DNA of 62,096 nucleotides. Origin: Chloroflexota bacterium (GTDB lineage: Bacteria; Chloroflexota; UBA11872; UBA12225). Below are positions 1-8,454 of the stretch, in pieces. The position numbers were made by a program, and so were the translations under genes. A model generated the notes under the pieces. It saw only the letters and a program-made list of their open reading frames with translations, had not been told where the DNA came from and did no database searches. Every line of letters starts with the position of its first letter. Positions within the stretch are counted from its first letter, which is position 1. The stretch is from positions 91,629 to 153,724 of the forward strand of contig JAUJOR010000011.1 in the NCBI GenBank assembly GCA_030447525.1, given 5' to 3'.

Positions 1-72
1 CTGGGAGGCCCCCTGGGACTGGGAGGCCCCCTGGGACTGGGAGGCCCCCTGGGACTGGGAGGCCCCCTGGGA
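1..72. repeat. 18-bp tandem repeat, four copies, at window edge
   Basis: Four perfect head-to-tail copies of ctgggaggccccctggga fill positions 1-72. On the minus strand the array is in frame with the sulfatase that runs off this edge and encodes repeats of the hexapeptide SQGASQ. The array may be longer in the genome, because an assembly would be expected to break here. Confidence 0.95.
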
Positions 73-1170
73 CGGAGAGGAGGTGCCCAGGGCCCGCAGC
101 AGGGGTAGGAGCGTGTCGCCGTCCCAGTCATCGGCCCCTTCCCCGCCGCCAAGGTCGACGAGCGTGCGGGCGACGTCCACGTTGGACACGGCGCCGGCGA
201 AGCGCTTGCCGGCGGGGAGCGTCCCCGGCCACGAGAAGAGGATAGGGACGCGCGAGGATTGTTCGTAGAAGCTGTTCTTCCACCACAGGCCGTGCTCGCC
301 GGCCAGCTCTCCGTGGTCGGCGGTGTAGACGACGACGGTGTTCTCCAGCTGGCCCGTCTCCCGCAGGGCGGCCACCAGGCGCCCAATCTTGTCGTCCAGG
401 TACGTGACCAGGCCGTAGTAGGCGGCGCGGGCGACGCGGAGCTGTTCCTCGGAGAAGTCATAGAGGGCGAAGGTCCGGCGTACCCGCTCGTGCGCCGGGT
501 GCTGACCGTCCAGGTGCCCTGGGGGGATGACCGGGGCGTCCACGTTGTTCGGGTAATAGAGGGAGAAGTAGGGCTCGGGGACCACCAGCGGGAAGTGGGG
601 GCAAAGGAAGGAGGCCACCAGGCACCAGGGGGCGTCCTTTCGCGCCGGCTGGCGCAGCCAGCCCAGAGCCGCCTGCTCCACCTCGTCGTCAAAGTCCAGG
701 TGCGCGGCGCGCCCTGGCCCGGCCTCCTCGATGCGCCGGCGGGCCTGCGCCCCGCCGGCGGGGTGATCGTCCCGCCACTCGCGACCGGTGACGCTGCCGG
801 CCCCGTGGGCATCTCGGGTGAGCTGGCGCTCGAAGCCGTGGAGCTTGTCCGGGCCGATGAAGTGCATCTTCCCGTCCAGCACCACCTCGTAGCCAGCCCC
901 GCGCAGCAGGTGGGCGAAGGTGACCGTCTCCGAAGGGAAGGGGGCGCCGTTATCGTAGGCCCCCAGACGGGAGACGTGCTTGCCGGCCACGAAGCTGGCG
1001 CGGGAAGGGACGCACAGTGGCGAGTTGCAGTAGCCGGCGTCGAACGTAATGCCGCTCCTGCCGAGAGCGTCCAGCTGCGGCGAGCGGACGATGGGGTGGC
1101 CGTACAGGCCGGAGAACATCGGGCCGTGCTCGTCGGACATGATCACCAGGATGTTCGGCTTCGTCACCAC
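1..1170 (-). CDS. Sulfatase, formylglycine type, C-terminus cut by the window edge
   Basis: Predicted type I sulfatase hydrolysing sulfate esters, probably on a carbohydrate. The N-terminus (TKPNILVIMSDEHGP) carries the metal-binding Asp pocket of the alkaline-phosphatase fold. The activation motif C-V-P-S-R lies near residue 53, where the Cys becomes formylglycine, and a TADHGE metal-site motif lies near residue 279. Two adjacent in-frame GTG codons (1170 and 1167) follow GGAG; 1170 has the better spacing. About 390 codons are present. The visible C-terminus runs into SQGASQ tandem repeats, which are not part of the normal sulfatase fold, so it is either a low-complexity tail or a repeat expansion. 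The substrate cannot be told from sequence. Confidence 0.9.
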   Translation of the reverse strand, partial: MVTKPNILVIMSDEHGPMFSGLYGHPIVRSPQLDALGRSGITFDAGYCNSPLCVPSRASFVAGKHVSRLGAYDNGAPFPSETVTFAHLLRGAGYEVVLDGKMHFIGPDKLHGFERQLTRDAHGAGSVTGREWRDDHPAGGAQARRRIEEAGPGRAAHLDFDDEVEQAALGWLRQPARKDAPWCLVASFLCPHFPLVVPEPYFSLYYPNNVDAPVIPPGHLDGQHPAHERVRRTFALYDFSEEQLRVARAAYYGLVTYLDDKIGRLVAALRETGQLENTVVVYTADHGELAGEHGLWWKNSFYEQSSRVPILFSWPGTLPAGKRFAGAVSNVDVARTLVDLGGGEGADDWDGDTLLPLLRALGTSSPSQGASQSQGASQSQGASQSQGASQ

Positions 1171-1311
1171 GTGATGTCTCCTACTGATCGCTCAATGGAC
1201 GACCCAATGTACTACGAGTCCCCCGCGTCTGGCCTCGTCTGGCCGGTCAACCCGGCGCTCCGCTGGCCATCCGCGCCGCCAGGGGGAGGGAAACGCTATG
1301 CTGTGCCCATT

Positions 1312-2421
1312 ATGGGGCCTGGGAACGACGGCAGCGGGGCGGTGGACAGGGCCACCGGCGTGCCGGCCGAGCACTGGCTCCGGCAGCCGGATGCGGTCGT
1401 GGCCGTCACGCCGTCCGAAGGGTTCTGTTGCACGGCCTTCCGCGTCCGGCTCCCAGGGAGTGGCGCGGCCGGCGCCGGGGACGGCGGGGCGGACGCAGCG
1501 GCCGGAGCCCCGGGGTTCCTCAGCATATTTGCCGAGGCCCCTTCCTGGGAGGCGCTGACCGCGCGCCCGTCGTTCTTTGGCAACCCGCTGCTCTTCCCCT
1601 TCGCCTACGGCGTGGCCGGGGGGGCGTTCGAGTACCGGGAGCGGCGCTACACCTTGCACCCCACCCGCTGGGGCCGCGTCGCCCACGGGCTGGTGCGTGA
1701 CCACCCCTGGACGGTAGAGCGTGCGTGGACCGACCCGGCCGGCGACCACGTGCAGGCCGCCATCACTACCGCGGGCGACGCCCGGATGCTGGCCCAGTTC
1801 CCCTTCCCCTTCCGCCTGGTCGCCACCTACACCCTCGCCGGCGCCACCCTGACGCTGGAGGCACGGGCGACGAACCTGGGCCAGGGACCGATGCCCTTCG
1901 GCTTCGGCATCCACCCCTATCTCCCCCTCCCACTCCATCCCGGCGGCGACCCGGCGGACGACGTGATCTGGGCTGACACCACTCACCTGGACGCCGGTGG
2001 CCCACCATCCGCCGGCGCCTCGATCGCTCTCACCCCGGCCACCGCCCCCTATGACCTCCGCCCCGGTCCCACGGTGGCCTCGTTGCTGGCGGCGCAAGGC
2101 GCGGAACGAGGTCCCCAGGGAGGTCTCTACGTGACCTACGCCAAGCTCGCGCATGAAGGGGCGTCGGGGATTCGCTGGTCGATGACCAACCGGCGCCGGG
2201 GCGTGGCCGTGGAGATCGAGACGGCCGCAGACTGCCGGGCGATGGTGCTCTTCGCCCCCCGCCCGCCGACGACCGTGATCTCCCCGGTGATCGGCACCTG
2301 CCTGCCCGGCTTCCTGGACGACGCCGGCCGGCAGCGCGAGCTGGGCCTCCTGGAGCTGGCCCCCGGCGAGACGTGGTCGACCGCCGTGACCGTGCGGGCT
2401 CGCCTGGATATCCCGAGCTGA
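1312..2421 (+). CDS. Aldose 1-epimerase (galactose mutarotase-like) family protein
   Basis: Predicted carbohydrate-binding beta-sandwich protein of the aldose 1-epimerase superfamily, which interconverts sugar anomers. Support comes from a family-like segment with an H-G-L-V-R-D-H-P-W stretch and the motif FGFGIHPYLPLP, matching the conserved G-x-HPY region around the catalytic His. About 370 residues is a usual length. Start choice is uncertain: ATG 1312 is used, but GTG 1303 is in frame with better spacing from the gggggaggg at 1282-1290, and ATG 1195 is a longer option. It is divergent from the sulfatase at the left edge, so the two probably share a control region. It could act on a non-standard sugar released by the neighbouring sulfatases (inference). 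Confidence 0.8.
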   Translation: MGPGNDGSGAVDRATGVPAEHWLRQPDAVVAVTPSEGFCCTAFRVRLPGSGAAGAGDGGADAAAGAPGFLSIFAEAPSWEALTARPSFFGNPLLFPFAYGVAGGAFEYRERRYTLHPTRWGRVAHGLVRDHPWTVERAWTDPAGDHVQAAITTAGDARMLAQFPFPFRLVATYTLAGATLTLEARATNLGQGPMPFGFGIHPYLPLPLHPGGDPADDVIWADTTHLDAGGPPSAGASIALTPATAPYDLRPGPTVASLLAAQGAERGPQGGLYVTYAKLAHEGASGIRWSMTNRRRGVAVEIETAADCRAMVLFAPRPPTTVISPVIGTCLPGFLDDAGRQRELGLLELAPGETWSTAVTVRARLDIPS

Positions 2422-2537
2422 GTCATTCTGTGCCCGGCAGGGCACCGGCAGGGCATGAACTCGCAACGCCGTACCGCCCGTCCGGTGGAATGAATGAATG
2501 CTGGAGCGTGCTCTCACCAGTTGCGCCCCGCGCTGGG

Positions 2538-3389
2538 CTAGTCCCCCAGCTCCGTGCGCCATGAATGGCGGGGCTCGTAGCCGAGCACGCGCCGGGCCTT
2601 CTCGATGCCATAGGCCGTCTCCGGCCCCTTGAGCGAGCCGGCCAGCGCTCCCAGCTCCGGCACCAGCTCTGGGAGCACCTCCGCCAGGGGGCGCCGGCAG
2701 TGGGCCACGGCCGCGTTGATGTTGAAGGGGTGGTTGCCCGGTCCTAGCTCGTCCAGGTGCTCCAGCGCCAGGCGCGCCGCCAACGCCACGTCCCGCGAGT
2801 CGACGTGACCCCAGAGGCCCCCGACGGCGTTGTCCCGCGGCCGGCCACGCGTTGTCCACTCGTCCGGCCCGATCACCAGCGAGGGGCGCAGCGAGGCGGT
2901 CTGCAGGCCGGACTCCTCTCCGGCCAGGGCGAAGATCTCCTCCCCCACCCACTTGGAGAGGGCGTAGGCATTCTGCGGATGGTGCCCCACCGACTCGTCG
3001 GCCGGGAGCGCGGTGATGCCGCCGTGGCGCGCCTGCCAGCCGAGGCTGTAGATGGTGACCGAGCTGGTATAGACCAGCCGCCGGATCCCCAGCGCCCCGC
3101 AAGCGGCGGCCACGTTGGCGCAGGCGGCCGTGTTGTTGACGAAGACGTGCTCCGCCGGGTGGTGCTGGGTGTTGGGATAGGCCCCCAGGTGGATCACCGC
3201 GTCCGACCCGGCCAGGACGCCGTAGACGCTCCCGGGGTCGGATAGATCGGCGAACAGGGCGCGGTCGGCGCTCCCGGCCGGAGGCAGGACGCGGTCCACC
3301 GCCCATACCGTGTGTCCGCCCACCTCCTTGAGCTCCCGGAGCACCGCCCGCCCGACGCGGCCGGCCGCTCCTGTCACCGCTACCTTCAT
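2538..3389 (-). CDS. NAD-dependent epimerase/dehydratase (extended SDR)
   Basis: Predicted NAD(P)-binding Rossmann oxidoreductase or epimerase acting on a sugar or sugar derivative. The N-terminal TGAAGRVG is the G-x-x-G-x-x-G cofactor motif. YTSSVTIY is followed by Y-A-L-S-K, the catalytic Y-x-x-x-K. At 283 residues it is slightly short for sugar-nucleotide epimerases and closer to uronate-dehydrogenase-like members. A strong GGAGG lies 8 bases before ATG 3389. Just upstream of the ribosome-binding site is a 17-bp triplicate repeat. The enzyme class is clear; the substrate is not. Confidence 0.85.
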   Translation of the reverse strand: MKVAVTGAAGRVGRAVLRELKEVGGHTVWAVDRVLPPAGSADRALFADLSDPGSVYGVLAGSDAVIHLGAYPNTQHHPAEHVFVNNTAACANVAAACGALGIRRLVYTSSVTIYSLGWQARHGGITALPADESVGHHPQNAYALSKWVGEEIFALAGEESGLQTASLRPSLVIGPDEWTTRGRPRDNAVGGLWGHVDSRDVALAARLALEHLDELGPGNHPFNINAAVAHCRRPLAEVLPELVPELGALAGSLKGPETAYGIEKARRVLGYEPRHSWRTELGD

Positions 3390-3403
3390 GCCTGTCCCTC
3401 CGG

Positions 3404-3454
3404 TGGATGATCCGGTGTAGTGGATGATCCGGTGTAGTGGATGATCCGGTGTAG
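3404..3454. repeat. 17-bp tandem repeat, three copies
   Basis: Three perfect copies of tggatgatccggtgtag occupy the leader of the epimerase gene, immediately upstream of its GGAGG. The unit resembles the 17-bp unit at the right end of the window (both contain a TGGA...TCCGG...TAG core), which suggests related minisatellites. Confidence 0.95.
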
Positions 3455-3563
3455 TGAGGATTGCGGAACGCGGTGGACGCCTCAGGTACAGGACCTAGGC
3501 CGTCTTATCTGGTGGCGGGAACCGGCCCCCAGCCGGCACGGCGTACCTCCTGTCAGCTAGAGC

Positions 3564-4729
3564 TCACCTTGGGGATCCCGGCCGCGCCTCGAGCCGTTCG
3601 TTGTGTCCCTGGCGCGCCGGGTACGCAGCCAGCGGGTGGGCGGGCGGCGTTAGCGGCAGGTCGGCGCGCCGGCCGGAGAAATGAGAGGCATAGACCCCCA
3701 GGGCCATCTCCAGCGACGCCCGGCCGTCTGCGCCGGTGCACAGCGGGTGCTCCTCGCCGGGGTCCTTATCGCCAGGGCCGGAAACCCCGGAGACCCGGAC
3801 GTCCACGGCCCGCAGGAAGCGGTCGATCATTCGCCGGTAGGCGTGCTGGGGGCGCTCCAGCTCCTCCTGGAGGATGCCATCCAGCGGTCGCCACTCGGCG
3901 GCACCGCCCCTGGCGCCGCGCCCGAAGTCGCCGTCGGGGTAGCGTGTCCAGGCGGCGCGGGCCTCGCCGAAGGGCCAGGGCTTCCGCGCGGCGCCCTCGT
4001 AGAAGACCATGCGCCCGTGCGTCCCGGCGATCTCCACGTCCACGTGGCCGCAGCCGTTGTGGTAGGCGTACGCCCCGCCGGCGAAGCCGAACTGCGCCGC
4101 CACCTCGTCGCCGGCGGCAAGCCCCTCGTGCGGGATATCGTACACGTCAGGTCGTACAGGTGCGTGGACATAGACATCAGGCGGCGCCCCCCGCCCCCAT
4201 GGTCGCCCTTGAGCAGGCGCAGCTGGCCGATGGCCCCTTCCTCGATGAGCTGCCTGGCGCGGCAGAAGCGGGCATCGCCCCGGCGGTGGTGGTTCACGCC
4301 GAGCACCACGCCCGCCGCCCGGCAGGCCTCGATCATCGCGTCCGCCTCCCGCAGATCCAGGGCGATCGGCTTCTCGCAATACACGTGGATGCCCCGCGCG
4401 GCGGCGGCGTGCGTGACGGCGGCGTGGGTGTCCGGCCAGGTACACACGTGCACCGCGTCCGGGCGCCCGGCGTCCATTAGGTCGGTGTAGTCAGAGAAGC
4501 GCCCGTCCTGGGAGACGCCGTACGCTTTGCCGAACGCCTCCAGCCCCTCTGGGCTGACGTCGCAGAGCGCCACCAGCTCGGCGGCCGGGTGGGACGCCAG
4601 GGCCTCGGCGTGCTGCCGGGCGATGCGCCCGCAGCCGACGATCGCCACCCGGTAGCGGCGCCGCGCCGGCGTCCAGCGCGCGGCGATCTCGGCCGCCACA
4701 CCCCCGCTCACGTCCAGTTGGGCCGGCAT
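3564..4729 (-). pseudogene. Gfo/Idh/MocA family oxidoreductase, single frameshift
   Basis: NAD(P)-dependent sugar or inositol dehydrogenase-like protein. The N-terminal Rossmann segment (RVAIVGCGRIARQHAEAL), the E-K-P motif (YCEKPIALDL) and the domain-2 residues GVNHHRRGD are in one frame. Near 4145-4155, after ...STHLYDL, the reading frame changes, and the rest (VYDIPHEGLAAGDEV...) continues in another frame to a stop at 3564. The total is 1166 bases, one short of 389 codons, so one missing base explains everything. The gene is otherwise undamaged, and a sequencing or assembly error is as likely as a true mutation. AAGGAGG precedes ATG 4729. It is divergent from the phosphodiesterase-like gene. 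Confidence 0.85.
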
Positions 4730-4847
4730 CGTCCCCCTCCTTGTTCCCCTGCTCCGCGGGTGCAGGGTACAGTACTATGCCCGTGAACGACCGGTAAGGA
4801 CCAGGCAAGGACGAGTCCGGCAAGGACGATGAAGGAAGGGGAGCGAG

Positions 4848-6809
4848 ATGCCCAAGGGGAGTCCGGCAAAGCGGTTTGTGTTGATCGGCATGGACGGCGT
4901 GGGCATGGAGAACATGCTCCACATGGTCAGAGAGGGGCGCTGCCCCAACGTCAAGCGCTTGCTCGAGCAGGGCGTCTACCGCGAGATGTGGGGCGTGCTG
5001 CCCACGCTGACGCCCCCGGGCTGGACGACGCTGGTCACGGGGGCCTGGCCATCCACCCACAAGGTGATGGACTTCAACATCTACAAGCCCGGCGCGCCCC
5101 TGGACGAGACCGAGTGGGGCATCAACACGCGCCTCTCCCGGGCTGAGTACCTCTGGAACACTATGGAGCGCGCCGGCACGACGCCCCTGCTGGTGAAGTA
5201 CGAGATGAGCTGGCCGCCAACGCTCTCCGGGGAGACCGGGGGGGTGCAGGTGGAAGGCACCGGGCCCGGCATCTCCAACCACGCCCAGATCGCCGGCTAC
5301 CACCTCTTCACCGTGGGGCGCCAGCAGCAGGAGAAAGCCTCCGGCGACGCCGCCGAGGTCGACCCCTCCGCCCTGCGGGAGAACCGCCGCTACGACCCGG
5401 TGACGTTTTCCGGCACCAACGACACCTCCGGCTGGACCGACCTGCCCCCATCCGCCCGCGAGCCCCTGGCCGCCGAGCTGACCATCCAGCCCCTCAAGCG
5501 CTCGCACCCGTCCATGAAGCGCCAGGGGGAGGGGCAGCCCAAGACCTATTACGCCCTGGCCTACGCCAGCAGCGACTCCGGCTACGACCGCGTGCGCGTC
5601 ACCCGTTCCAAGAATGGGAACGACCGCGTCTTTGACGCCGACCTGGCCCCGGGCCAGTGGAGCCCCTTCACCGCGGAGCGCTTCACCATCGGCGCCGAGT
5701 CGGTGGACGGCCACGTGCAGTGCAAGCTGATTGCCCTGGCCCCGGATGCCTCGAAGCTCGACCTGTTCTTCCCCCAGATCTGGCCCGTCTCCGGCTATAC
5801 CTTCCCGGATGGGGTGGGCCAGGAGATCCTGGACAACGTCGGCCCGTTCCGCCAGAACCCGGGGCGCGACGCCCTGGGCGTGATCGACGACGACACCTAC
5901 TTCGAGTGCCTGGAACATCACCTGGAGGCCCTGTCCGGGGTGGCCGTGCACCTGGCGAAGACGCGCCCCGCCTGGACGGGCCTGTTTACCCAGACGCACT
6001 CCACCGACTACGCCAACCACTTCTTCATAGCCAGCTCCGACCCCATCAGCGGCGCCCCGGCGGATGTGGTGGAGCGCAACTACCGGGGTATGGTGCGCAC
6101 CTACGAGGCCTGCGACCGCTGGGTGGGGCGCCTGATGGACGCCCTCCTGGACGGGGACACGGTCTTCTGCCTCGTCTCCGACCACGGGGGCACGCCCACG
6201 ACCTACCAGGTGACGAACGTCGCCGACGTGTTAGAGCAGGCCGGGCTGCTGGCCTACAAGGAGAGCACGGCCCCCGGCCCCGGCGGCGTCGGCCGGCGAC
6301 GGGAGATCGACTGGACGAAGACCAAGGCGGCCCCCCAGGGGGTGGTGAACATCTTCCTCAACGTCAAGGGACGCGAGCCGACCGGGATCGTCGAGCCCGG
6401 GGAGGAGTACGAGCAGGTGCGTCGGGACGTGATCCACGCCCTGACCAGCTACCGCGACCCCCAGGCAGGATACTGCCCCTTTACCATTGCCCTGCGACGT
6501 GAAGACGCCGAGGCGGTGGCCATGTGGGGGGAGCTGGTGGGCGACGTCGTCTACGCCACCCTCCCGGAGTTCGACGGGGCGCATGGCCACCAGCTCCCCA
6601 GCGCCGTCTGGGGCTGGGGCGGGCAGCACACCATGTTCATTCTCTCCGGCGCCGGCATCAGACGGGGGACGCACCTCGACCGCCAGGTGCGCCAGGTGGA
6701 CGTGGCGCCCACCCTGGCCTACCTCACCGGCCTGCCTACCCCCGCTCAGGCGGAGGGGCGCGTCGTGATGGAGGCGCTAGAACAGCCGGACTGGCACCTC
6801 CGCGACTAG
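4848..6809 (+). CDS. Alkaline phosphatase family protein (type I phosphodiesterase/nucleotide pyrophosphatase-like)
   Basis: Predicted metal-dependent phosphoesterase or phosphotransferase of the alkaline phosphatase superfamily, the same fold as the sulfatases around it. It begins LIGMDGVGMENM with the first metal-binding Asp. The nucleophile region TPPGWTTLVTG has Thr rather than a sulfatase Cys. LVSDHGG is the C-terminal metal site, followed by a late HGHQLPS. At 653 residues it is long for the family; roughly residues 100-330 form an insertion that probably shapes substrate choice. ATG 4848 follows gaaggaagggg. Its leader carries imperfect repeats of ggcaaggacga. Substrates of this subfamily are not established. 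Confidence 0.8.
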   Translation: MPKGSPAKRFVLIGMDGVGMENMLHMVREGRCPNVKRLLEQGVYREMWGVLPTLTPPGWTTLVTGAWPSTHKVMDFNIYKPGAPLDETEWGINTRLSRAEYLWNTMERAGTTPLLVKYEMSWPPTLSGETGGVQVEGTGPGISNHAQIAGYHLFTVGRQQQEKASGDAAEVDPSALRENRRYDPVTFSGTNDTSGWTDLPPSAREPLAAELTIQPLKRSHPSMKRQGEGQPKTYYALAYASSDSGYDRVRVTRSKNGNDRVFDADLAPGQWSPFTAERFTIGAESVDGHVQCKLIALAPDASKLDLFFPQIWPVSGYTFPDGVGQEILDNVGPFRQNPGRDALGVIDDDTYFECLEHHLEALSGVAVHLAKTRPAWTGLFTQTHSTDYANHFFIASSDPISGAPADVVERNYRGMVRTYEACDRWVGRLMDALLDGDTVFCLVSDHGGTPTTYQVTNVADVLEQAGLLAYKESTAPGPGGVGRRREIDWTKTKAAPQGVVNIFLNVKGREPTGIVEPGEEYEQVRRDVIHALTSYRDPQAGYCPFTIALRREDAEAVAMWGELVGDVVYATLPEFDGAHGHQLPSAVWGWGGQHTMFILSGAGIRRGTHLDRQVRQVDVAPTLAYLTGLPTPAQAEGRVVMEALEQPDWHLRD

Positions 6810-6824
6810 CGCGCCGCTTGGCAT

Positions 6825-6866
6825 CGGCGGCAGTCCGGGCCAGGATTGTGGCCCGGACTGCCGCCG
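6825..6866 (+). terminator. Perfect 17-bp hairpin after the phosphodiesterase-like gene
   Basis: Arms 6825-6841 and 6850-6866 are perfectly complementary around an 8-base loop (aggattgt). The hairpin lies 15 bases after the stop at 6809 and 38 bases before the next start. No T-run follows, so it may be a Rho-independent terminator of the GC-rich type or an mRNA-stabilising element within an operon. Confidence 0.6.
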
Positions 6867-6904
6867 ACCGCCGGCTCACCGGGCAAACGAAAGGAGCGCC
6901 AGCC

Positions 6905-8341
6905 ATGTCTGCTGCCCTCCCGGACGCCGCTGTCCCGTCCGCACCTGGGCCTGCGTCCGCAGCTGGGGCCGAGCTGACCCTGGCGCCTTGGAAGAGGCTA
7001 ACGCGGCGGACGGTGGTAGCCACGGCGGCCGCCGTGGCTGCAGGCTGCGCCCCGCTGGCCGGTGACGGGCCCACCAAAGGGATAGCGCAGGAAGTGCAGC
7101 TGCGCTACCTGGCGTGGCTGAAGGAGTGGGGCGAGACCGCCCCGGCGCTGGCGGGGGAGCTGCGCGAGCAGCACGGCGTCGTGCTGGACGTGGAGCTGGC
7201 CGCCGTCGGCGTCACCCCCTGGCAGGAGAAGCTACAGGCCCTGTTCGCCGCCGACGCCGCGCCTGACGTGCTCCAGGGGCGGGCGAACGTCGATCCACTT
7301 TTCCAGGACGGGGGCCTGTTCCTCGACCTGTCATCGCGGGCGCAGCGCGACAAGATCAAGATCGACGCGGCGACCTACGCCCTCTCCGGTACGGAGCGCT
7401 GGTGCGGCAAGCTCTACAGCGTCCCGCACTGGGCCGATCCCAATGCCGTCTTCTACAACAAGTCGCTCTTGCACCAGGTGGGTGCCAAGGACCCCTGGGA
7501 CGACTTGAAGGGCGACTGGACGCTGACCCAGATGGTGGAGCTGGCTCGAGCTGCGACTCGCGACCGCGATGGCGATGGGAAGCCGGACACCTGGGGCCTC
7601 CAGTGGAGCTACAATCATCCATCGCACGTGGGGATGCTGGCCTGGACGCTGGGCGGCGACGTCGCCGATTTCCAGGCCCAACGCTACACGCTGGACAGTC
7701 CCACCTCGATCGAGGCGCACCGGCAGCTCCAGCAGTGGCTGACGCGAGACCGCATCCTCCTCCCCCTCGCCGAGGCGGAGGGGCTGCGCAAGGAGACCGG
7801 GCTGGAGCCGTTTCAGGCCGGCCGGGTGGCGTTCCAGGTGCGCGCCGTCACGGACGTGGGGCGCAACCTCAAGGCGATCGGCAACTCGTTCGAGTGGGAC
7901 GTCATTCACCTCCCCAAAGCCGCCGACGGGAATCCCGGCGTGGCGCTGGCGGCCGGGCACGGACAGGTGGCAGCGGCGCGCACGGCGCACCCTGATCGAG
8001 CGTGGGAAGTGCTGAAGTTCCTGATCGCCCCGGGAGCCCAGGAAGTCTGGGCGCGAGTCAACATGCCGGCGCTGCGCCGCACCTTTGGCGCGCACCTCAA
8101 GGCGCCGCCGGCGCACGTGCAGGTGTTTGGCGATCTCTACTCCCGCGCCTATGGCATCCACTTCCGGCACCACAGCACGGCACAGGCCTGGGACCTGTAC
8201 GCCGAGGAGGGGCGCAAGGTCGTCGAGGGGCAGGCCTCACTCGGACCCGGTCTGGCCGAGCTCAATCGGCGGATGAATGATCTGGTCAGGTTCGGCAGCT
8301 GCGCACCCTACGCCGGACTGCGTCACCCGATCCGGCCGTAG
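6905..8341 (+). CDS. ABC transporter sugar-binding lipoprotein (family 1), Tat-type signal
   Basis: Predicted extracytoplasmic solute-binding protein delivering a sugar or oligosaccharide to an ABC importer. Residues 30-55 hold a twin-arginine sequence (LTRRTVVATAAAVAAGC) ending in a lipobox Cys, so it is probably exported folded and lipid-anchored. The mature part resembles UgpB/MalE-like proteins, with TLTQMVELARAATRDRDGDG and an AFQ/WEVLKFL-type C-terminal segment. It has 478 residues. aaaggagc precedes ATG 6905. No permease or ATPase gene is seen nearby. Its position between a phosphodiesterase-like protein and a sulfatase suggests a sulfated or phosphorylated glycan fragment as ligand (inference). 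Confidence 0.85.
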   Translation: MSAALPDAAVPSAPGPASAAGAELTLAPWKRLTRRTVVATAAAVAAGCAPLAGDGPTKGIAQEVQLRYLAWLKEWGETAPALAGELREQHGVVLDVELAAVGVTPWQEKLQALFAADAAPDVLQGRANVDPLFQDGGLFLDLSSRAQRDKIKIDAATYALSGTERWCGKLYSVPHWADPNAVFYNKSLLHQVGAKDPWDDLKGDWTLTQMVELARAATRDRDGDGKPDTWGLQWSYNHPSHVGMLAWTLGGDVADFQAQRYTLDSPTSIEAHRQLQQWLTRDRILLPLAEAEGLRKETGLEPFQAGRVAFQVRAVTDVGRNLKAIGNSFEWDVIHLPKAADGNPGVALAAGHGQVAAARTAHPDRAWEVLKFLIAPGAQEVWARVNMPALRRTFGAHLKAPPAHVQVFGDLYSRAYGIHFRHHSTAQAWDLYAEEGRKVVEGQASLGPGLAELNRRMNDLVRFGSCAPYAGLRHPIRP

Positions 8342-8454
8342 GGAGCCGCCAAGGTCCAAGCGGTGCTCGATCGCCCGCGGTAGGGCGCAAGACCGCTCTC
8401 GCCGGGGCAGCTGTTTCGGTGACAGCGCGGGTCTCGGGCAGGCACAATGCGTCC

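Noticed and set aside
259..1194. Long open plus-strand frame upstream of the epimerase-like gene
   Set aside because: It is antisense to the sulfatase at 1-1170, which has clear motifs; the open frame is a GC-rich shadow.
1192..3306. 704-codon minus-strand open frame
   Set aside because: Lies antisense to the aldose-epimerase-like gene and out of frame with the NAD-dependent epimerase; Arg/Gly/Pro-rich composition and no homology.
4491..6185. 564-codon minus-strand open frame
   Set aside because: Antisense to the phosphodiesterase-like gene; His/Val/Gly-rich shadow without motifs.
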